NCBI GenBank assembly: GCA_023052935.1
Contig: CM041292.1
Span: 94,905,169-94,969,168 of the forward strand
Source of the DNA: Piezodorus guildinii
Lineage: Eukaryota > Arthropoda > Insecta > Hemiptera > Pentatomidae
Length of the DNA stretch: 64,000 bases
Direction: 5' to 3'
Part shown: positions 41,990 through 54,044 of the stretch, one piece after another
Numbering within the stretch: the first letter of the stretch is position 1
Layout: each line of letters opens with the position of its first letter
Position numbers and translations under genes: made by a program
Notes under the pieces: generated by a model
Seen by the model: only the letters and a program-made list of their open reading frames with translations
What the model was told of the DNA's origin: nothing
Databases searched by the model: none

Positions 41990-43649
41990 CCCAAAAAAAT
42001 TTTATCACTAAGAATAATACCTTTCAAGACTCCAATCACTTTTTTTTATTCCTTAATAAAATTTAATTAGGGAAACAAAACATATCTGCATTTTCAAACT
42101 CAAGTCTCTGTTTTTATGCTCATAAAACTCAAAACAATCTTGATGGAGACACCTCAAATCTTATGCACCTTAAGTCATTAAGTGAAAAAAAAAAAAAAAA
42201 TCGCCACCTTATTTTTGATATTTAAACTAATTCTGCCCCCCCCCCTTGAATAGCATTGACAGACCCATAGAACCACCTTAAAACCCTCTTTTAATGAATT
42301 TATAATGTAATTAATAATAAAAACACATTAGCTTTATGTACCACCGCATTATCCTATCAAGATTTTTAATATTCAATTATAAAGCTTTTACGACACAATT
42401 AACATCGAAAATAAACGGTGGAAAATAGTCTGTACAACGTACTTATCACCAAAGAACTATCAAAGAAATGTTGGTTTCACAATGAATAGTTTACAGTACT
42501 GATTTTTTATTTTATTTTTTTAATTTATTGACCACCGTCCCAACTACCTTTTTCAGTAAGCACACATTTTACACTTTATACCAAAATTGATAGATTTTTA
42601 ATTGCTTGAATTAATTTTGTTTTTGCAAGTTTGATACTTTGATGTTATTAATACAATCTTCGAATAATGAATAATCTAAGATTACTATTGCCCACTTACT
42701 GTCAGACACATATTGGAGGAATTGCCCATTTTACCAATCATATTTCAACAGATCAGGAATAAGACCTGATACAGCTACTTTATTGAGCAATGACGAAAAT
42801 AATATCAAATTATTGCTATCCTTTTTGAAGTCCCAACAGCTGCTAAATAAAACATAGAGATATTGTACGCAAAAATAATAATGATAATAATAAAATAATC
42901 GTGTAGGGCTAACCCTATTAAATATATATTTATATATTATGATCTTTTTTTTTTTTTTTTTTTTTTAATTTGAAAAGAAATTAAATAGAATAAACCAACG
43001 AAATAAAGGCGTTAAAGACCCTTGGGTTTTACGCCTCAAAACCCAAACCAACAACAACACAACTGCTAAAAGCTATTATGCCAGAGTGTAACCAAATATA
43101 AAAAAAACGAAAAAAAAACATTGTAGTAATTATTAAAACATAATTATAACAGTAATTAGCACGACGATAAACTGCATCTCTATCTACGGAGTTGGTACAG
43201 ATGCAGAAGACGTTACATGAGTCAATTACAGATTACGAGGCCTTGGTATCGTAAATATGATGAAACGCGACGCAAGGATCTCGATATCTGTCAGCAAAAC
43301 AACTGGCACAGCAGTGACAACAAGCTAAACAAAGAGATAGCAAGATAGGATCAAATACCAAATAATGACTCACTCCAATGGTAGTCGGGATATCGGCGAC
43401 TTGTAAAGACGGATTAACTCTGGTCCCGATCCAATCCTATCGCTATAAGACAGCTTATCAAGATATCTATCATATTATTAAACCTGCTAACATATCTGTG
43501 TCCAGTCAAGTGAATCAAAACCTGGTCAATATTCGAATCGTTTTCTTTCGTATCAGTAATTGGCATAATTATATAGTCACTCGGTTTATGGTGAAAACAG
43601 TTCTGAGATTATGCGAAACCCATAAAATGCCAACAATCATTTAGGATAA
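41990..43649. other. Spacer without recognised gene
   Basis: Poly-T (about 42943-42966) followed by a hairpin at 43022-43046 and roughly 600 bp of less AT-rich sequence could be a minus-strand retrocopy with reversed A-tail. An 88-codon ORF (43378-43644) is unrecognised. Confidence 0.4.
43022..43046. other. 9-bp perfect hairpin
   Basis: ttgggtttt, 7-nt loop, aaaacccaa. Lies about 60 bp after a poly-T tract; possibly the 3' structure of a minus-strand retroelement. Confidence 0.6.
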
Positions 43650-43845
43650 TATTATCCTAGAAAACCTGAAATTTTGTTTAATCATTTATTGTTACTGTGG
43701 CTAATCGGACGATTATTTGATGACAGCGGGAGCCCTATATTTGGCCTATCTAGGTTCAGTTAGGATCGGGATCTCTAAGGTGTGCCTGACATCGCAGGTG
43801 CTCGGAACCATCACTTTACGTCCCTCGTAAAATTATATTTATTAA
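43650..43845 (-). mobile_element. SINE family A, diverged body fragment
   Basis: The reverse complement gives gacgtaaagtgatgg, gatgtcagg, agagatcccgatcctaa, agggctcccgctgt and cgtccgattagccacagtaa, matching the SINE-A body in order. The tRNA head is absent. Confidence 0.72.
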
Positions 43846-44282
43846 TGCTTATTTATGAATGCATTTTACATATCAAAATCCATTTTTTCATAAAATTTAA
43901 TTTTATAGTCGAGTAAACAATACTTAAAAATCCCTAACTGCTCATCCAATAAACACTCTTCCAGTAACTTTAAAAAATGTTGAAACATATAACAATATTA
44001 ATAAATTAAGGTGATTGACAATATTTAATTTTTTGTAATGTTTTCCCAGATACGGATACACCAACATGAAAAATTAAAAAAATTAAATCTAAAACTCACA
44101 AGGAGAGGATCTCACAAGTTTCTCACTGATTTTAATGATTTTTTGAAAGGCAAAACTAGACATTAAAGAATTAAACTCTGCAAAATATTAGAGGCCGCTT
44201 ACGCTACACAGGAATCGCGTAAGCAAATCATGAAGTTTGTGCACGAATAACACATTTTATTTAATATCTCTGGTTCTGGTAC
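43846..44282. other. AT-rich spacer left of the palindrome
   Basis: Nothing recognised. Confidence 0.5.
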
Positions 44283-44289
44283 ATATAGC

Positions 44290-44463
44290 ATTTCCAAGTC
44301 AATTGTAACCTTTTCCAAGTCAAATGTAACTTTTTCCAAGTCAAATGTAACCTTTTCCAAGTCAAATGTAACCCTTTCCATTTCAAATGTCACCTTTTCC
44401 AAGTCAAATGTCACCTTTTCCATTTCAAATGTTACCTTTTCCAAGTCAAATGTCACCTTTTTC
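44290..44463 (-). repeat. 21-bp tandem array, left arm (about 8 units)
   Basis: The unit on the minus strand is approximately aaggt.acatttgacttgga. Variants swap gacttg for gaaatg. Because 21 is a multiple of 3 the array stays open and encodes a 7-residue repeat (VTFDLEK/VTFEMEK) in the minus-strand ORF 44468-44199. Confidence 0.92.
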
Positions 44464-44734
44464 TTCACTTCTAGCCTTAAATATTCCGTTTTATTTATTG
44501 AAAAATAATTAGTTTAATTGACATTATGACTTTTTTAATAATTTTGGCATATAATAATTGATATTTTTTTTGGGTCTCTTAGATATTTGATATCAAGTTC
44601 TGTTTTTTACTAGCTAATATTTAAAAAAAATTAATTATCGTCTATTTAGTTTTAAGATAGTTGTTGATTTTGAGTTTTTTAGAGGGGAGGGGTAGTTTTT
44701 TTGAATAATTAATGTGTTTTCGAGTATTATAATT

Positions 44735-45530
44735 AAATTTTTCGAGCTGTATATTTTATCGCTCGCGTGCATTTTAACTCGCATTAAATTTTAATGTTTT
44801 TTATTGATATAGGGATTAATTAATGTGCTTTCGGGTGGTTATGATTACGTTTTTTGAGCTGTATCTTTTATCGGTCATGCGTATTTCAACTCATATTTAC
44901 TTTTAATGTTTTTTATTGATATAGGGATTAATTATTTTGATTTCGGGTGGTTATCATAAGGTTTTTCGAGCTGTATTTTTTTCGCTCGCGCTTATTTTAA
45001 CTAAAATTTACTTTTTATGTGTGTTTATTGATATAGGGATTAATTAATGTGCTTTCGGGTGGTTATGATTACGTTTTTCGAGCTGTATTTTTTATCGCTC
45101 GCGTGCATTTTAACTCGCATTAAATTTTAATGTTTTTTATTGATATAGGGATTAATTAATGTGCTTTCGGGTGGTTATCATAAGGTTTTTCGAGCTGTTT
45201 TTTTTTCGCTCGCGCTTATTTTAACTAAAATTTACTTTTTATGTGTTTTATTGATATAGGGATTAATTAATGTGCTTTCGGGTGGTTATGATTACGTTTT
45301 TCGAGCTGTATTTTTTATCGCTCATGCGTATTTCAACTCGCATTTACTTTTAATGTTTTTTATTGATATAGGGATTAATTATTTTGCTTTCGGGTGGTTA
45401 TGATTACGTTTTTCGAGCTGTATTTTTTTTCGCTCGCGCTTATTTTAACTAAAATTTACTTTTTATGTGTTTTATTGATATAGGTGTTGAAAATTGTGTT
45501 TTCGGGTCCTATAATTATGTTTTTTTAGTT
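44735..45530 (+). repeat. 112-bp tandem repeat array, left arm
   Basis: Seven good units starting at each cgagctgt (or tgagctgt), at 44743, 44855, 44967, 45079, 45191, 45302 and 45414, spacing 111-112 bp. Three unit types are told apart by the segment after the start: A (cgcgtgcattttaactcgca), B (catgcgtatttcaactc), C (cgcgcttattttaactaaaa). The order is A-B-C-A-C-B-C. More decayed units continue to about 45770. Confidence 0.92.
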
Positions 45531-46104
45531 TTATTTATTTATCGCTCCCGCGCATTTTAACGTGAATTTACTTAATTTTATATAGAGATAATTAATGTGC
45601 TTCTGGGTGGTTATGATTACGTTTTTGAGCTGTATCTTTTATCGCTTATGCGTATTTCAATTCGGATTTACTTTTGATATTTTTTATTGTTATAGACGTT
45701 TGTAATTATCTTTTCGGGTCTTGTGATTACGTTGTTTAAGCCGTTTTTATTGTCGCTTGCTCTCATTTAAACTTGCATTTGCAGTGGTCTTTCTTTGTTT
45801 TTGTTTTAGGGGATTCCCATAACGTGTTTTGAACTTTATTCTTTTATGCGCTTGGGAATTTCTACAAACCGTAGGTATTATGTTATAATATGATGTAAAA
45901 ATTATTTATTGTTTTTTTGCAGGATCTGATTACATTTTTGATTTGGACGTTACATCGCGATTGCGCATTCTTCTAGGTCACTTTTCATTTAAGTTAAAAT
46001 GTGCACTAGCTATAAATAAATGTCATAAGCTCTATTAGTATTCCCGAAAACACTATAAACGATCCCTCTATCGAATATTTATGAGATAGAAACAGTAACT
46101 TAAA

Positions 46105-46299
46105 ATGAGTAAAAGCGATAACAAATTTGGTTCAAATAATGTTATCAGAACACCCGAAAATAGAATAAACGATTCCTCAATTAAATTATCAAATAATTGT
46201 AAGACCAAGTTAGGAAGCGGATCCTTTACAAAAGATTTAGTTGAAAAAATTACTCAGGACGCTAGAAAAGGAACTATAACTAATCCTTTAATAAAATAA
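46105..46299 (+). CDS. Small ORF in the centre of the foldback element (64 codons)
   Basis: Begins ATG AGT AAA and ends TAA just before an A-rich run. The product would be polar and rich in Asn, Ser, Lys and Thr, without a recognisable domain. Part of the frame (acacccgaaaatagaataaacgattcctcaat) resembles a decayed 112-bp unit, so it may be a chance ORF in old repeat DNA. It is reported because it is the only ORF of note between the arms. Confidence 0.2.
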   Translation: MSKSDNKFGSNNVIRTPENRINDSSIKLSNNCKTKLGSGSFTKDLVEKITQDARKGTITNPLIK

Positions 46300-46479
46300 T
46301 AATAATAAAAAAAAAAAAAAAAACCTAAACGATTTATATTCCAGCAACGTTATAATGAGAACCCAGAACAAAACAATCAATCCCAATATCAATAAAAAAA
46401 TATCAAAAATAAAGGCGAGTTGAAATCCGCACGAGTGATAAAAAAAAAGCTTTTAAACATTTTCATAACCCCGCGAAAA

Positions 46480-47360
46480 CACAAGGATAGATCCCTATAA
46501 AAATAAAAAGATTAAAAGTAAATAGAAGTTGAAATACGCATGAGCGATAAAAAATACAGCTCAAAAAATGTAATCATAACCACCCGAAAGCACATTAATT
46601 AATCTCTATATCAATAAAACACATAAAAAGTAAATTTTAGTTAAAATAAGCGCGAGCGAAAAAAATACAGCTCGAAAAACGTAATCATAACCACCCGAAA
46701 GCAAAATAATTAATCCCTATATCAATAAAAAACATTAAAAGTAAATGCGAGTTGAAATACGCATGAGCGATAAAAAATACAGCTCGAAAAACGTAATCAT
46801 AACCACCCGAAAGCACATTAATTAATCCCTATATCAATAAAACACATAAAAAGTAAATTTTAGTTAAAATAAGCGCGAGCGAAAAAAATACAGCTCGAAA
46901 AACCTTATGATAACCACCCGAAAGCACATTAATTAATCCCTATATCAATAAAAAACATTAAAATTTAATGCGAGTTAAAATGCACGCGAGCGATAAAAAA
47001 TACAGCTCGAAAAACGTAATCATAACCACCCGAAAGCACATTAATTAATCCCTATATCAATAAACACACATAAAAAGTAAATTTTAGTTAAAATAAGCGC
47101 GAGCGAAAAAAATACAGCTCGAAAAACCTTATGATAACCACCCGAAATCAAAATAATTAATCCCTATATCAATAAAAAACATTAAAAGTAAATATGAGTT
47201 GAAATACGCATGACCGATAAAAGATACAGCTCAAAAAACGTAATCATAACCACCCGAAAGCACATTAATTAATCCCTATATCAATAAAAAACATTAAAAT
47301 TTAATGCGAGTTAAAATGCACGCGAGCGATAAAAAATACAGCTCGAAAAATTTAATTATA
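46480..47360 (-). repeat. 112-bp tandem repeat array, right arm
   Basis: Reverse complement of the left array. From the outer end inward the units are A-B-C-A-C-B-C, followed by one further B-like unit (about 46510-46570) and decayed units to about 46400. Unit-specific variants agree with the left arm, for example the catgaccgataaaag variant of the outermost B. Confidence 0.92.
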
Positions 47361-47633
47361 ATACTCGAAAACACATTAATTATTCAAAAAAACTACCCCT
47401 CCCCTCTAAAAAACTCAAAATCAACAACTATCTTAAAACTAAATAGACGATAATTAATTTTTTTTAAATATTAGCTAGTAAAAAACAGAACTTGATATCA
47501 AATATCTAAGAGACCCAAAAAAAATATCAATTATTATATGCCAAAATTATTAAAAAAGTCATAATGTCAATTAAACTAATTATTTTTCAATAAATAAATA
47601 AATAAAACGGAATATTTAAGGCTAGAAGTGAAG

Positions 47634-47806
47634 AAAAAGGTGACATTTGACTTGGAAAAGGTAACATTTGAAATGGAAAAGGTGACATTTGACTTGGAAA
47701 AGGTGACATTTGAAATGGAAAGGGTTACATTTGACTTGGAAAAGGTTACATTTGACTTGGAAAAAGTTACATTTGACTTGGAAAAGGTTACAATTGACTT
47801 GGAAAT
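47634..47806 (+). repeat. 21-bp tandem array, right arm (about 8 units)
   Basis: Mirror copy of 44290-44463. The plus-strand ORF 47628-47870 encodes the same VTFDLEK/VTFEMEK repeat in the same order of variants and then runs into the poly-A flank. Confidence 0.92.
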
Positions 47807-47813
47807 GCTATAT

Positions 47814-49003
47814 AAAAAAAAAAAAAAAAAACTGGTGAAGGAAGGAAAAAAAAGAAGAGGTTTGGCTTAAAAATATTGCCCAATTGTAAAGCTGAATAAT
47901 TAAAATAATAAGTCATTAAAATATTTAAGTTGTATTCTTATTATTAACCCAAAAAAATAAATAATCTCTTCAAGTACTGTTTTGACAAGATTATTTATAT
48001 TTTTTAGAGTTATTAAAAGCATAAATCTTAACAACTTAAAAATTAACAGACCGAATCATGACCCAGGGTGATACGATTATACGAAAAAACTGTGGATTTG
48101 AAGGATTACAATAGTGATAATGGTGGGGAAAATGAACCCGGCAAAGGAATGTATAGATAGGGAGACACTAGTAGCCATATTTACAATTTTTTGTTTTACT
48201 GAAAATAATACAATCTATTAAGGCTGTATAAAAAATAATTTCAAATACAAAATAGAGGTAAAAATAAATGAACAACCGAGAAAAGAAAATTTAAAAAAAG
48301 TAACCATAAAATAAATAGAAAGGCCACACTCATATCCATATTCATCCGAAGAGAGCTTCGAAACAATCCTTGACATCTATCTACAAGGGATGCCCAGGTA
48401 GAGCTCCAGAAAATCCAAGCGATTCTTTTTCAGGGCCATCGCTAGCATTGAAAGCCAGTGGAGATTGAGTACGACTACTTGAGTAGAGTACTGGAGTAAT
48501 ACCTACATAAATTAGATATTAAGAACTTGAGTGAAGAAGAGAATCATTAGAAGAACTCCAATTGTACATTTACAAAAGATCTTAGTTGAATTGCTTTTTC
48601 AAACTTTGAGGGAAGAGAAAATAGCTGGAACTAGATTGTGCTAAGGTAATAAAAAGATGAGTAAGCTTATGAATTGGAATGTTAAATGGAAAGTCAACGA
48701 CATATAGGATTTTGGGCTCATGTTCGTAACCTAACTCATTTATTCAATTATTTATTTATTTTTTTAAGCTTATTCGCATAAATCATTTTTGCAACGATGA
48801 ATTCCAGAAATCAAAAAATTAAGGCTAAATTAAGGTTCTATCATGTAATTCAGTAATAGTACATTTTCCGAGGCGCTGAGCAATGCCCAGAACAATATGA
48901 ATCCTTTGCTGTTGATCAGGACATTAGCGTTTCAATGAATAAATTAATCCTCCTGAAATAAGCAGTTTTCAACGTATACTATTTAGGCCAAACTATCTAG
49001 ATT

Positions 49004-49063
<60 letters not shown>

Positions 49064-50084
49064 TAGAAAGTAGCAATATTCTACACATTATTTAAATCAG
49101 AAGTGGTGCGCCATCGAAAGAACTGGTTTATTTCAGCGGGTCGTGAGACACGAAAAATAACTACAACGATTGTAGACATTTTTTATTTGGCATGAGACAC
49201 ATTATGCGCTGTGCAATAAACAATTATTCAAAGAGAGTGAAATAATAGGGGACCGGAGATGTTGAAAGCGATAAAAAGACTGAAGGAAGGCGTGATCGAT
49301 CGACAACGGTAGCAGAGCTAATGGCAAGGTTGGAGAAAAAGAGGAAGCTAAGTGCAGCTAATGAAATCTATCCTCGGGGGGAGCTGCAGTTTGCCAAAAA
49401 CAGAGGGAAGGCATGCGGGCCCCAGGAATCCCGGCGGCTCTGAGATAAGGCAAAAAGTGTAATTATTCAGGCCGCGCGCGAGTATATCATGACTGGCCAT
49501 TTATACCTGCAGCAAGTGCCCTCCGATAGCGGCTCGTCCCCAGCATCTGTTCGCTTCTTCAGCCTTCTACGTCCTCCGCCCCGCTATCTCCTTCGTGTCT
49601 TACTAGGTCCGCTACATTGAAAAAATATCATATTCAGGCTAACTTCATATTAAGGTTAGCTTGTCACCGTCAACAGGATAAGTAGTCCAGTTAAAAGTAG
49701 AAAATATTACATTTGTGAGATATTGCATAATTTTTACTCCTGAATAAGGAGGCAAAAAGTGTATTTCAATAAGAGATTTTTATTAAGGTACTACACATAA
49801 TTACACTAAAGTATTAACCTGTTGCCAACTAACCGACCATCTGACTAGTATATTAGTTTCATACCTAGGAAATTGCGAGGTAGGAGAGATAATTCATCGA
49901 AAAGCAGTACAGTTAATTACCATTCAACAAATAAATAAAACACCAGTCTCAATGCTTAATCATAAAACGGGCATATCAGTATGGTTTATAAACTATATAG
50001 CTCCAAGAAAGATAACTTCATTTAAAAAAAGTAAATAAGCAACGCAAAGACGTTGCAGGATTTTATGTAGGTTATGTAATGTAG
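47814..50084. other. Spacer with poly-A tract and a GC-richer island at about 49240-49620
   Basis: The island holds gcaggccgcgcgcgagtat-like CpG-rich sequence and no recognisable ORF. The remainder, including 48300-48720, shows no feature I can name. Confidence 0.4.
49005..49059. repeat. Poly-A tract (55 bp)
   Basis: Uninterrupted A run, unusually long. No retroelement body was recognised directly upstream. Confidence 0.97.
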
Positions 50085-50390
50085 GGTTAGTTGACTGAAA
50101 CACTTTAGAAGAGGGTCATCTGTGGTGTTTTAGCTAGCATAAAAACCTTATATGGCCAAGTTCGCATGTTCAAGCTCTTGATTTTTTTTAAAGGGAGTAA
50201 AATATTCTTGGTTGAGCTGTATTTTGAAGGAGACGTAAAATGATGTTTTCGTGCCTATGCGATAAAAGGTACTCTTATGTAAGATACTCGATCCCTATCC
50301 TAATTAAACCTGAATAGACAAAATTTAAAACTCCTATTATAGCATTGTCCATTAGCCATTAGCATAAAAGTTACCAGTAATGAATGAAGA
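50085..50390 (+). mobile_element. SINE family A, decayed copy
   Basis: Blocks tgtggtgttttagctagcat (decayed head), aagggagtaaaatattcttgg, gacgtaaaatgatg, cgtgcctatgcgata, gatccctatcctaattaaac and taaaactcctattatagca follow the SINE-A order, with many substitutions. Confidence 0.75.
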
Positions 50391-51507
50391 AACCAAAATT
50401 TGGGAGGAAGCAAGCGGGTTGGAAATGTAAACTATTTTTCCAAATACTGTCTACACAATTTTCTGTTTACAATTTAGGTTATCATCATCTGGAAATGATA
50501 ACAGTCCCTAACTAAAAATTTCATCTTTATACCATCTATTTCTTTTCTTCTTTTTTAATTATTACAACAATGTTTACGAGGCAAAGCAGCGGTGGTACCT
50601 CTGCTCCCTGAATTCAAGCTATATGCTATGAAACAGACAACGAAAGGAAGTAAAATGGCCTTAGCTTATTTTATTTTGAATCGACCATAAAAAAGTGATG
50701 AAATTATGAATGATAATTTATCACTATAATATTTATCCTTTTCTTCTTCTCCTCAAGAGGATTAAATAAAAAAAAACGTGTTTCCTTAAAGATTAATTTT
50801 TGGGTATGCGCCGCAAGGATCCAGACACATTTTAAAAATTTAATATATGTCCAATTCCCTTATAGATTTTAGTGTTGGATACTTTAGTGATTTTATTTTA
50901 TTTTTTATACTTTACCCTTTTAACAATGACACGAACGCTAGGCCTAAGACCCGAATCAATATTAGAACGGTTTCAACATTTCTGAGTTTCGTTAGTAGGA
51001 GCAAACAACGGCTACTCCCTTAAGCCTAAAGGTCAGGCGAAGGCCAGAGAATAATCCTGCATGGAAGAGATTATCCCCTAGACAGGAGGATGACGGACGG
51101 ACGGCTAACGTTTCTATCAGAAGGACCACTAAAGGAAGAAAAGGAAGCCGGTGAAGGATGGCCGCTTCTCCAATGGCCTCAGTCACATATCTCCTTCTTA
51201 GTTCGACAATTAGCTGAGGCTATATTTAACACAATCCCACTTTACTTTATATTTATTTTCCCCCTTTCAAAGCAGCATTCTCCGCGAGCCCAGAGCCACT
51301 CCGTCGTCTCCACCATCTGCCATCCAACGGGAAACTGAAGAGCCTGTCTCCTGGCACCGTACTAGAATAAATATATATATATATCCACATACATCATAGG
51401 TATTAGATATTTATTATAAAAATAAAGGTATTAGAGTAAAAAAATCACAAGAGCATAATTATAATGTCCATTTTTTTTTTTCTTCAATGAAATAAGTAAA
51501 TTCATTC
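50391..51507. other. Spacer with GC-richer island at about 50990-51350
   Basis: The island is unique and crossed by short ORFs on both strands (51090-51338 plus, 51186-50992 minus), none recognisable. Confidence 0.35.
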
Positions 51508-51712
51508 GGGGTTACCTGCAGCATGGTAGTTAGCACAACAGCCTCTCATAAACAAGGTCCTAATGGAAATAAAAATATAACTTCGAGGGGACGTAAAATG
51601 GTGGCCTCGTTAAAGATCTCTATCCTAATTAAACCTGGAAAGCAAAATTTAGGACTCCCACTGTAGCATCGCACTGATTAGCGACACAGCATAAAGGGAC
51701 GTTAAATACATA
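51508..51712 (+). mobile_element. SINE family A, internally deleted copy
   Basis: gcagcatggtagttagcacaacagcct is the tRNA-like head. A jump after aacaaggtcctaatgg removes the B box region; the body resumes with aaagatctctatcctaatta and ends cataaagggacgttaaata. Confidence 0.8.
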
Positions 51713-53029
51713 AAAAACAAGTAGATTCATTAACACAGAATTATTTATTTCGTTTTTAGAAATAACAAATATCACCACTTAACTACGATAAATTGTCCAT
51801 TAAAATTAGATCTAAATTTCGAATATAGAAAACACCTTATTAATAAATAACTGTGCCCAACCGTATAAGGTTGGCTTCGCAAACACTCTCAATAATTAAA
51901 GATTAATAGTTTTTACATCACATACCTAACTATTCATATAACTATTGTGATCGAGAGCATTTTAAATTTTAGAGTCCAATTACCAAGTCTAGAACAACAG
52001 TGTGTGTAAATGGTGATCTAGCTCAAAAACCATTATTTTAAATGTTTTTCCTCTAAGTACATTTATTTTTGTACATTCGCAAAAAATAACAACCGGTGCC
52101 ATCTTGTTAGCATTGATAAAAACCGTTATATATCAAGTTGAACGAATTTGATAAACAACTAAAAAGAAAATAACAAAATTATTTGCAGATAATTTTTTTC
52201 CCATGGATATATGTGTAGTAATAAAAATCTATAACATACAGTTAGAAAGCTGAGAATTTCGGTAAACTTGTTATTTGAACTGCAAAGTTGTATAAGGTAA
52301 TTTAGAGAGATGAAAAGCGAAGTGTATTGTATTATAAATTTCTATTGCTAGATCATTTATTCTGAAACACACGCTTCCATCGAAATTCGATGTAATTCTA
52401 GAAACCTTTTTAAATTTAAATTTATTTTTCAAGTTCTCAAATTGATTTTAACAACGGAGGTAAGCTGAATGGGCATGTGTTGTAGGCACTAGACTTTTAT
52501 AACTTACGTCGTATTTCAGTGTTCAGCATACTTTTATAATTTACAATATGAAATAAAGCATTTTTTTTTTTTTTAATCATCATTTATTCAATTTAATTAA
52601 GTTTTATTTTCATTATTTTTATCTTTTTTCTACTAATTATCAACTTATTCACTTAAACTAGATCAAATTATATTTTATTCTATTTATAATAAAACTTTAA
52701 TAATAGAAAGTACGCGAAATTAAAATATGAAATAAAATCCGAAACTCGTATTTACAATGAGGTTTGTAACTGATTACCAACCGAAACTTATTTGAGTGAT
52801 TATTGAGTTATAACTATTTTAAAGATGTTATAGTGGAAAATGCGGTCTATTGTCCTAAATCTCAGGTTGACCTTACCTTTGCAGAGGATGAACCTTTTTT
52901 TCTTTAGTTTTCGCTACCTCGAATTATATAGGAGCTTACTGCATGAGGCATGAGTTAAGATTCATAAAGCTATCAGAGACGGATACCGTTCTAAGAAGAC
53001 GTTATGAGAGAAAGGACCCCCGAAGAGCT
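51713..53029. other. AT-rich spacer
   Basis: No recognisable features. Confidence 0.5.
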
Positions 53030-53340
53030 GCTGATGGATGCTGAAGAATTGCGCAAACTCATCCACCTAAACGGGTCATTATCCCGGGGGTAATTAAAGA
53101 TACCACTCCATCATTAATTAATCTAATGACACGTTTTAAAGGCAAAGTTTCTCCCCTGTCGGCTCTAATAAACCTCCTGTCGGTGCCCCATTGCGGCTGG
53201 TCGGAGCTGTCGCTCAGGCCCGCGGGGGGTGTCCAGATTAGCCGGGTCCGATAAGTGGAATGCCACTTCGGGAGCAGCAATATATTCAAATTCGTTCCTC
53301 TGCTTCCAAGACGTCCGCCAACTTAAACGAGGTCACTTCC
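53030..53340. other. GC-richer island with clustered homeodomain-like cores
   Basis: Contains taattaaag, cattaattaatctaatgac (about 53110-53130) and further on G+C-rich unique sequence. A 76-codon minus-strand ORF (53289-53059) is not recognisable. Clustered TAATTA/ATTA cores next to unique GC-rich DNA would suit a developmental enhancer, but chance is possible. Confidence 0.3.
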
Positions 53341-53614
53341 ACAAAATTATTGAGCTTATTTCTCGATTAGCAGAGAAGATATGAAAGAAAGATGGAAAAA
53401 ATAATCCTTCGTTATTCAAGATAAAAAATAGACCACTAAGCAAGTTATTTCGTCATGCATTAACAAACATAGTATTTCACAAATTATATGGTTATTCAAT
53501 AATGATCCATTATACAACATACATTCGATTATATGGCTTATAATCAACAACCACTACAAGCTACTATAAATAATTAACCATTTTTTTTCACCAAATTTCA
53601 GTACAAAGCAGCTT
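53341..53614. other. AT-rich spacer
   Basis: Nothing recognised. Confidence 0.5.
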
Positions 53615-54030
53615 TCAAAGTCAGTAAAAAAAGAAATTCTGATTTTTATTTATTATATCCAACCCCGATAAACCTTTCACTTAACTACAAAACGCTCATC
53701 TACATTACTATCGTAAGACCAATCTGGACTAACGGCACTGAGCTTTAGGGCTCTACTAAACCATCGAACACACCTCTCGTTTAAAATCATTATAATCCAA
53801 AATCCTTAATGATTTTTACTTTGTCACGGATAAACTCATCCATAATGACCTTAAAGTCCTATATGTCGCTGATTTTACCCGAACTAGGTTACATTCCTTT
53901 CATGAAAAACTCAATACTCACTCTAAACCACTAGTTTCTATCCTTGCATTGTTTTCGATTCCCGATAATCTTTCTAGGTGTCTAAGAAGAAGATGGCCCA
54001 GAGATCTTCTCGTTCATTACTCAAACAATT
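53615..54030 (+). pseudogene. Jockey-clade ORF2 C-terminus (decayed)
   Basis: Broken plus-strand frames give LTLNYKTLIYITIVRPIWTN, the LIYK..IRPIW.YG block near the end of Jockey RT, then a FVTDKLIHNDLKV-type block and IPDNLSRCLRRRWPRDLL. These match the order in the copies at 650-976 and 60350-61490. At least three frameshifts or stops. It ends against a minus-strand RTE fragment with almost no gap. Confidence 0.72.
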
Positions 54031-54044
54031 GTTTTCCTCTCCGA

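Larger units (their letters stand above)
44283..47813. mobile_element. 3.5 kb foldback-type element (long structured inverted repeats)
   Basis: The left tip atatagcatttcc (44283-44295) and right tip ggaaatgctatat (47801-47813) are exact reverse complements, and similarity continues inward for at least 1.2 kb per arm. Each arm: a 21-bp array, about 270 bp of unique sequence, then 112-bp units in the same order from outside to inside. The arms differ by scattered substitutions and small indels, and the centre (about 45760-46400) is not palindromic, which argues against a chimeric assembly artefact. Long inverted repeats made of tandem subrepeats are the hallmark of foldback elements. No transposase and no clear target duplication were found; the right flank is a poly-A run. 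Confidence 0.75.

Noticed and set aside
44199..47870. Long palindrome as an assembly or chimera artefact
   Set aside because: The arms differ by scattered substitutions and indels, and the central 600 bp or so are not palindromic; an artefactual inverted duplication would be near-identical. Long-read confirmation is still desirable.
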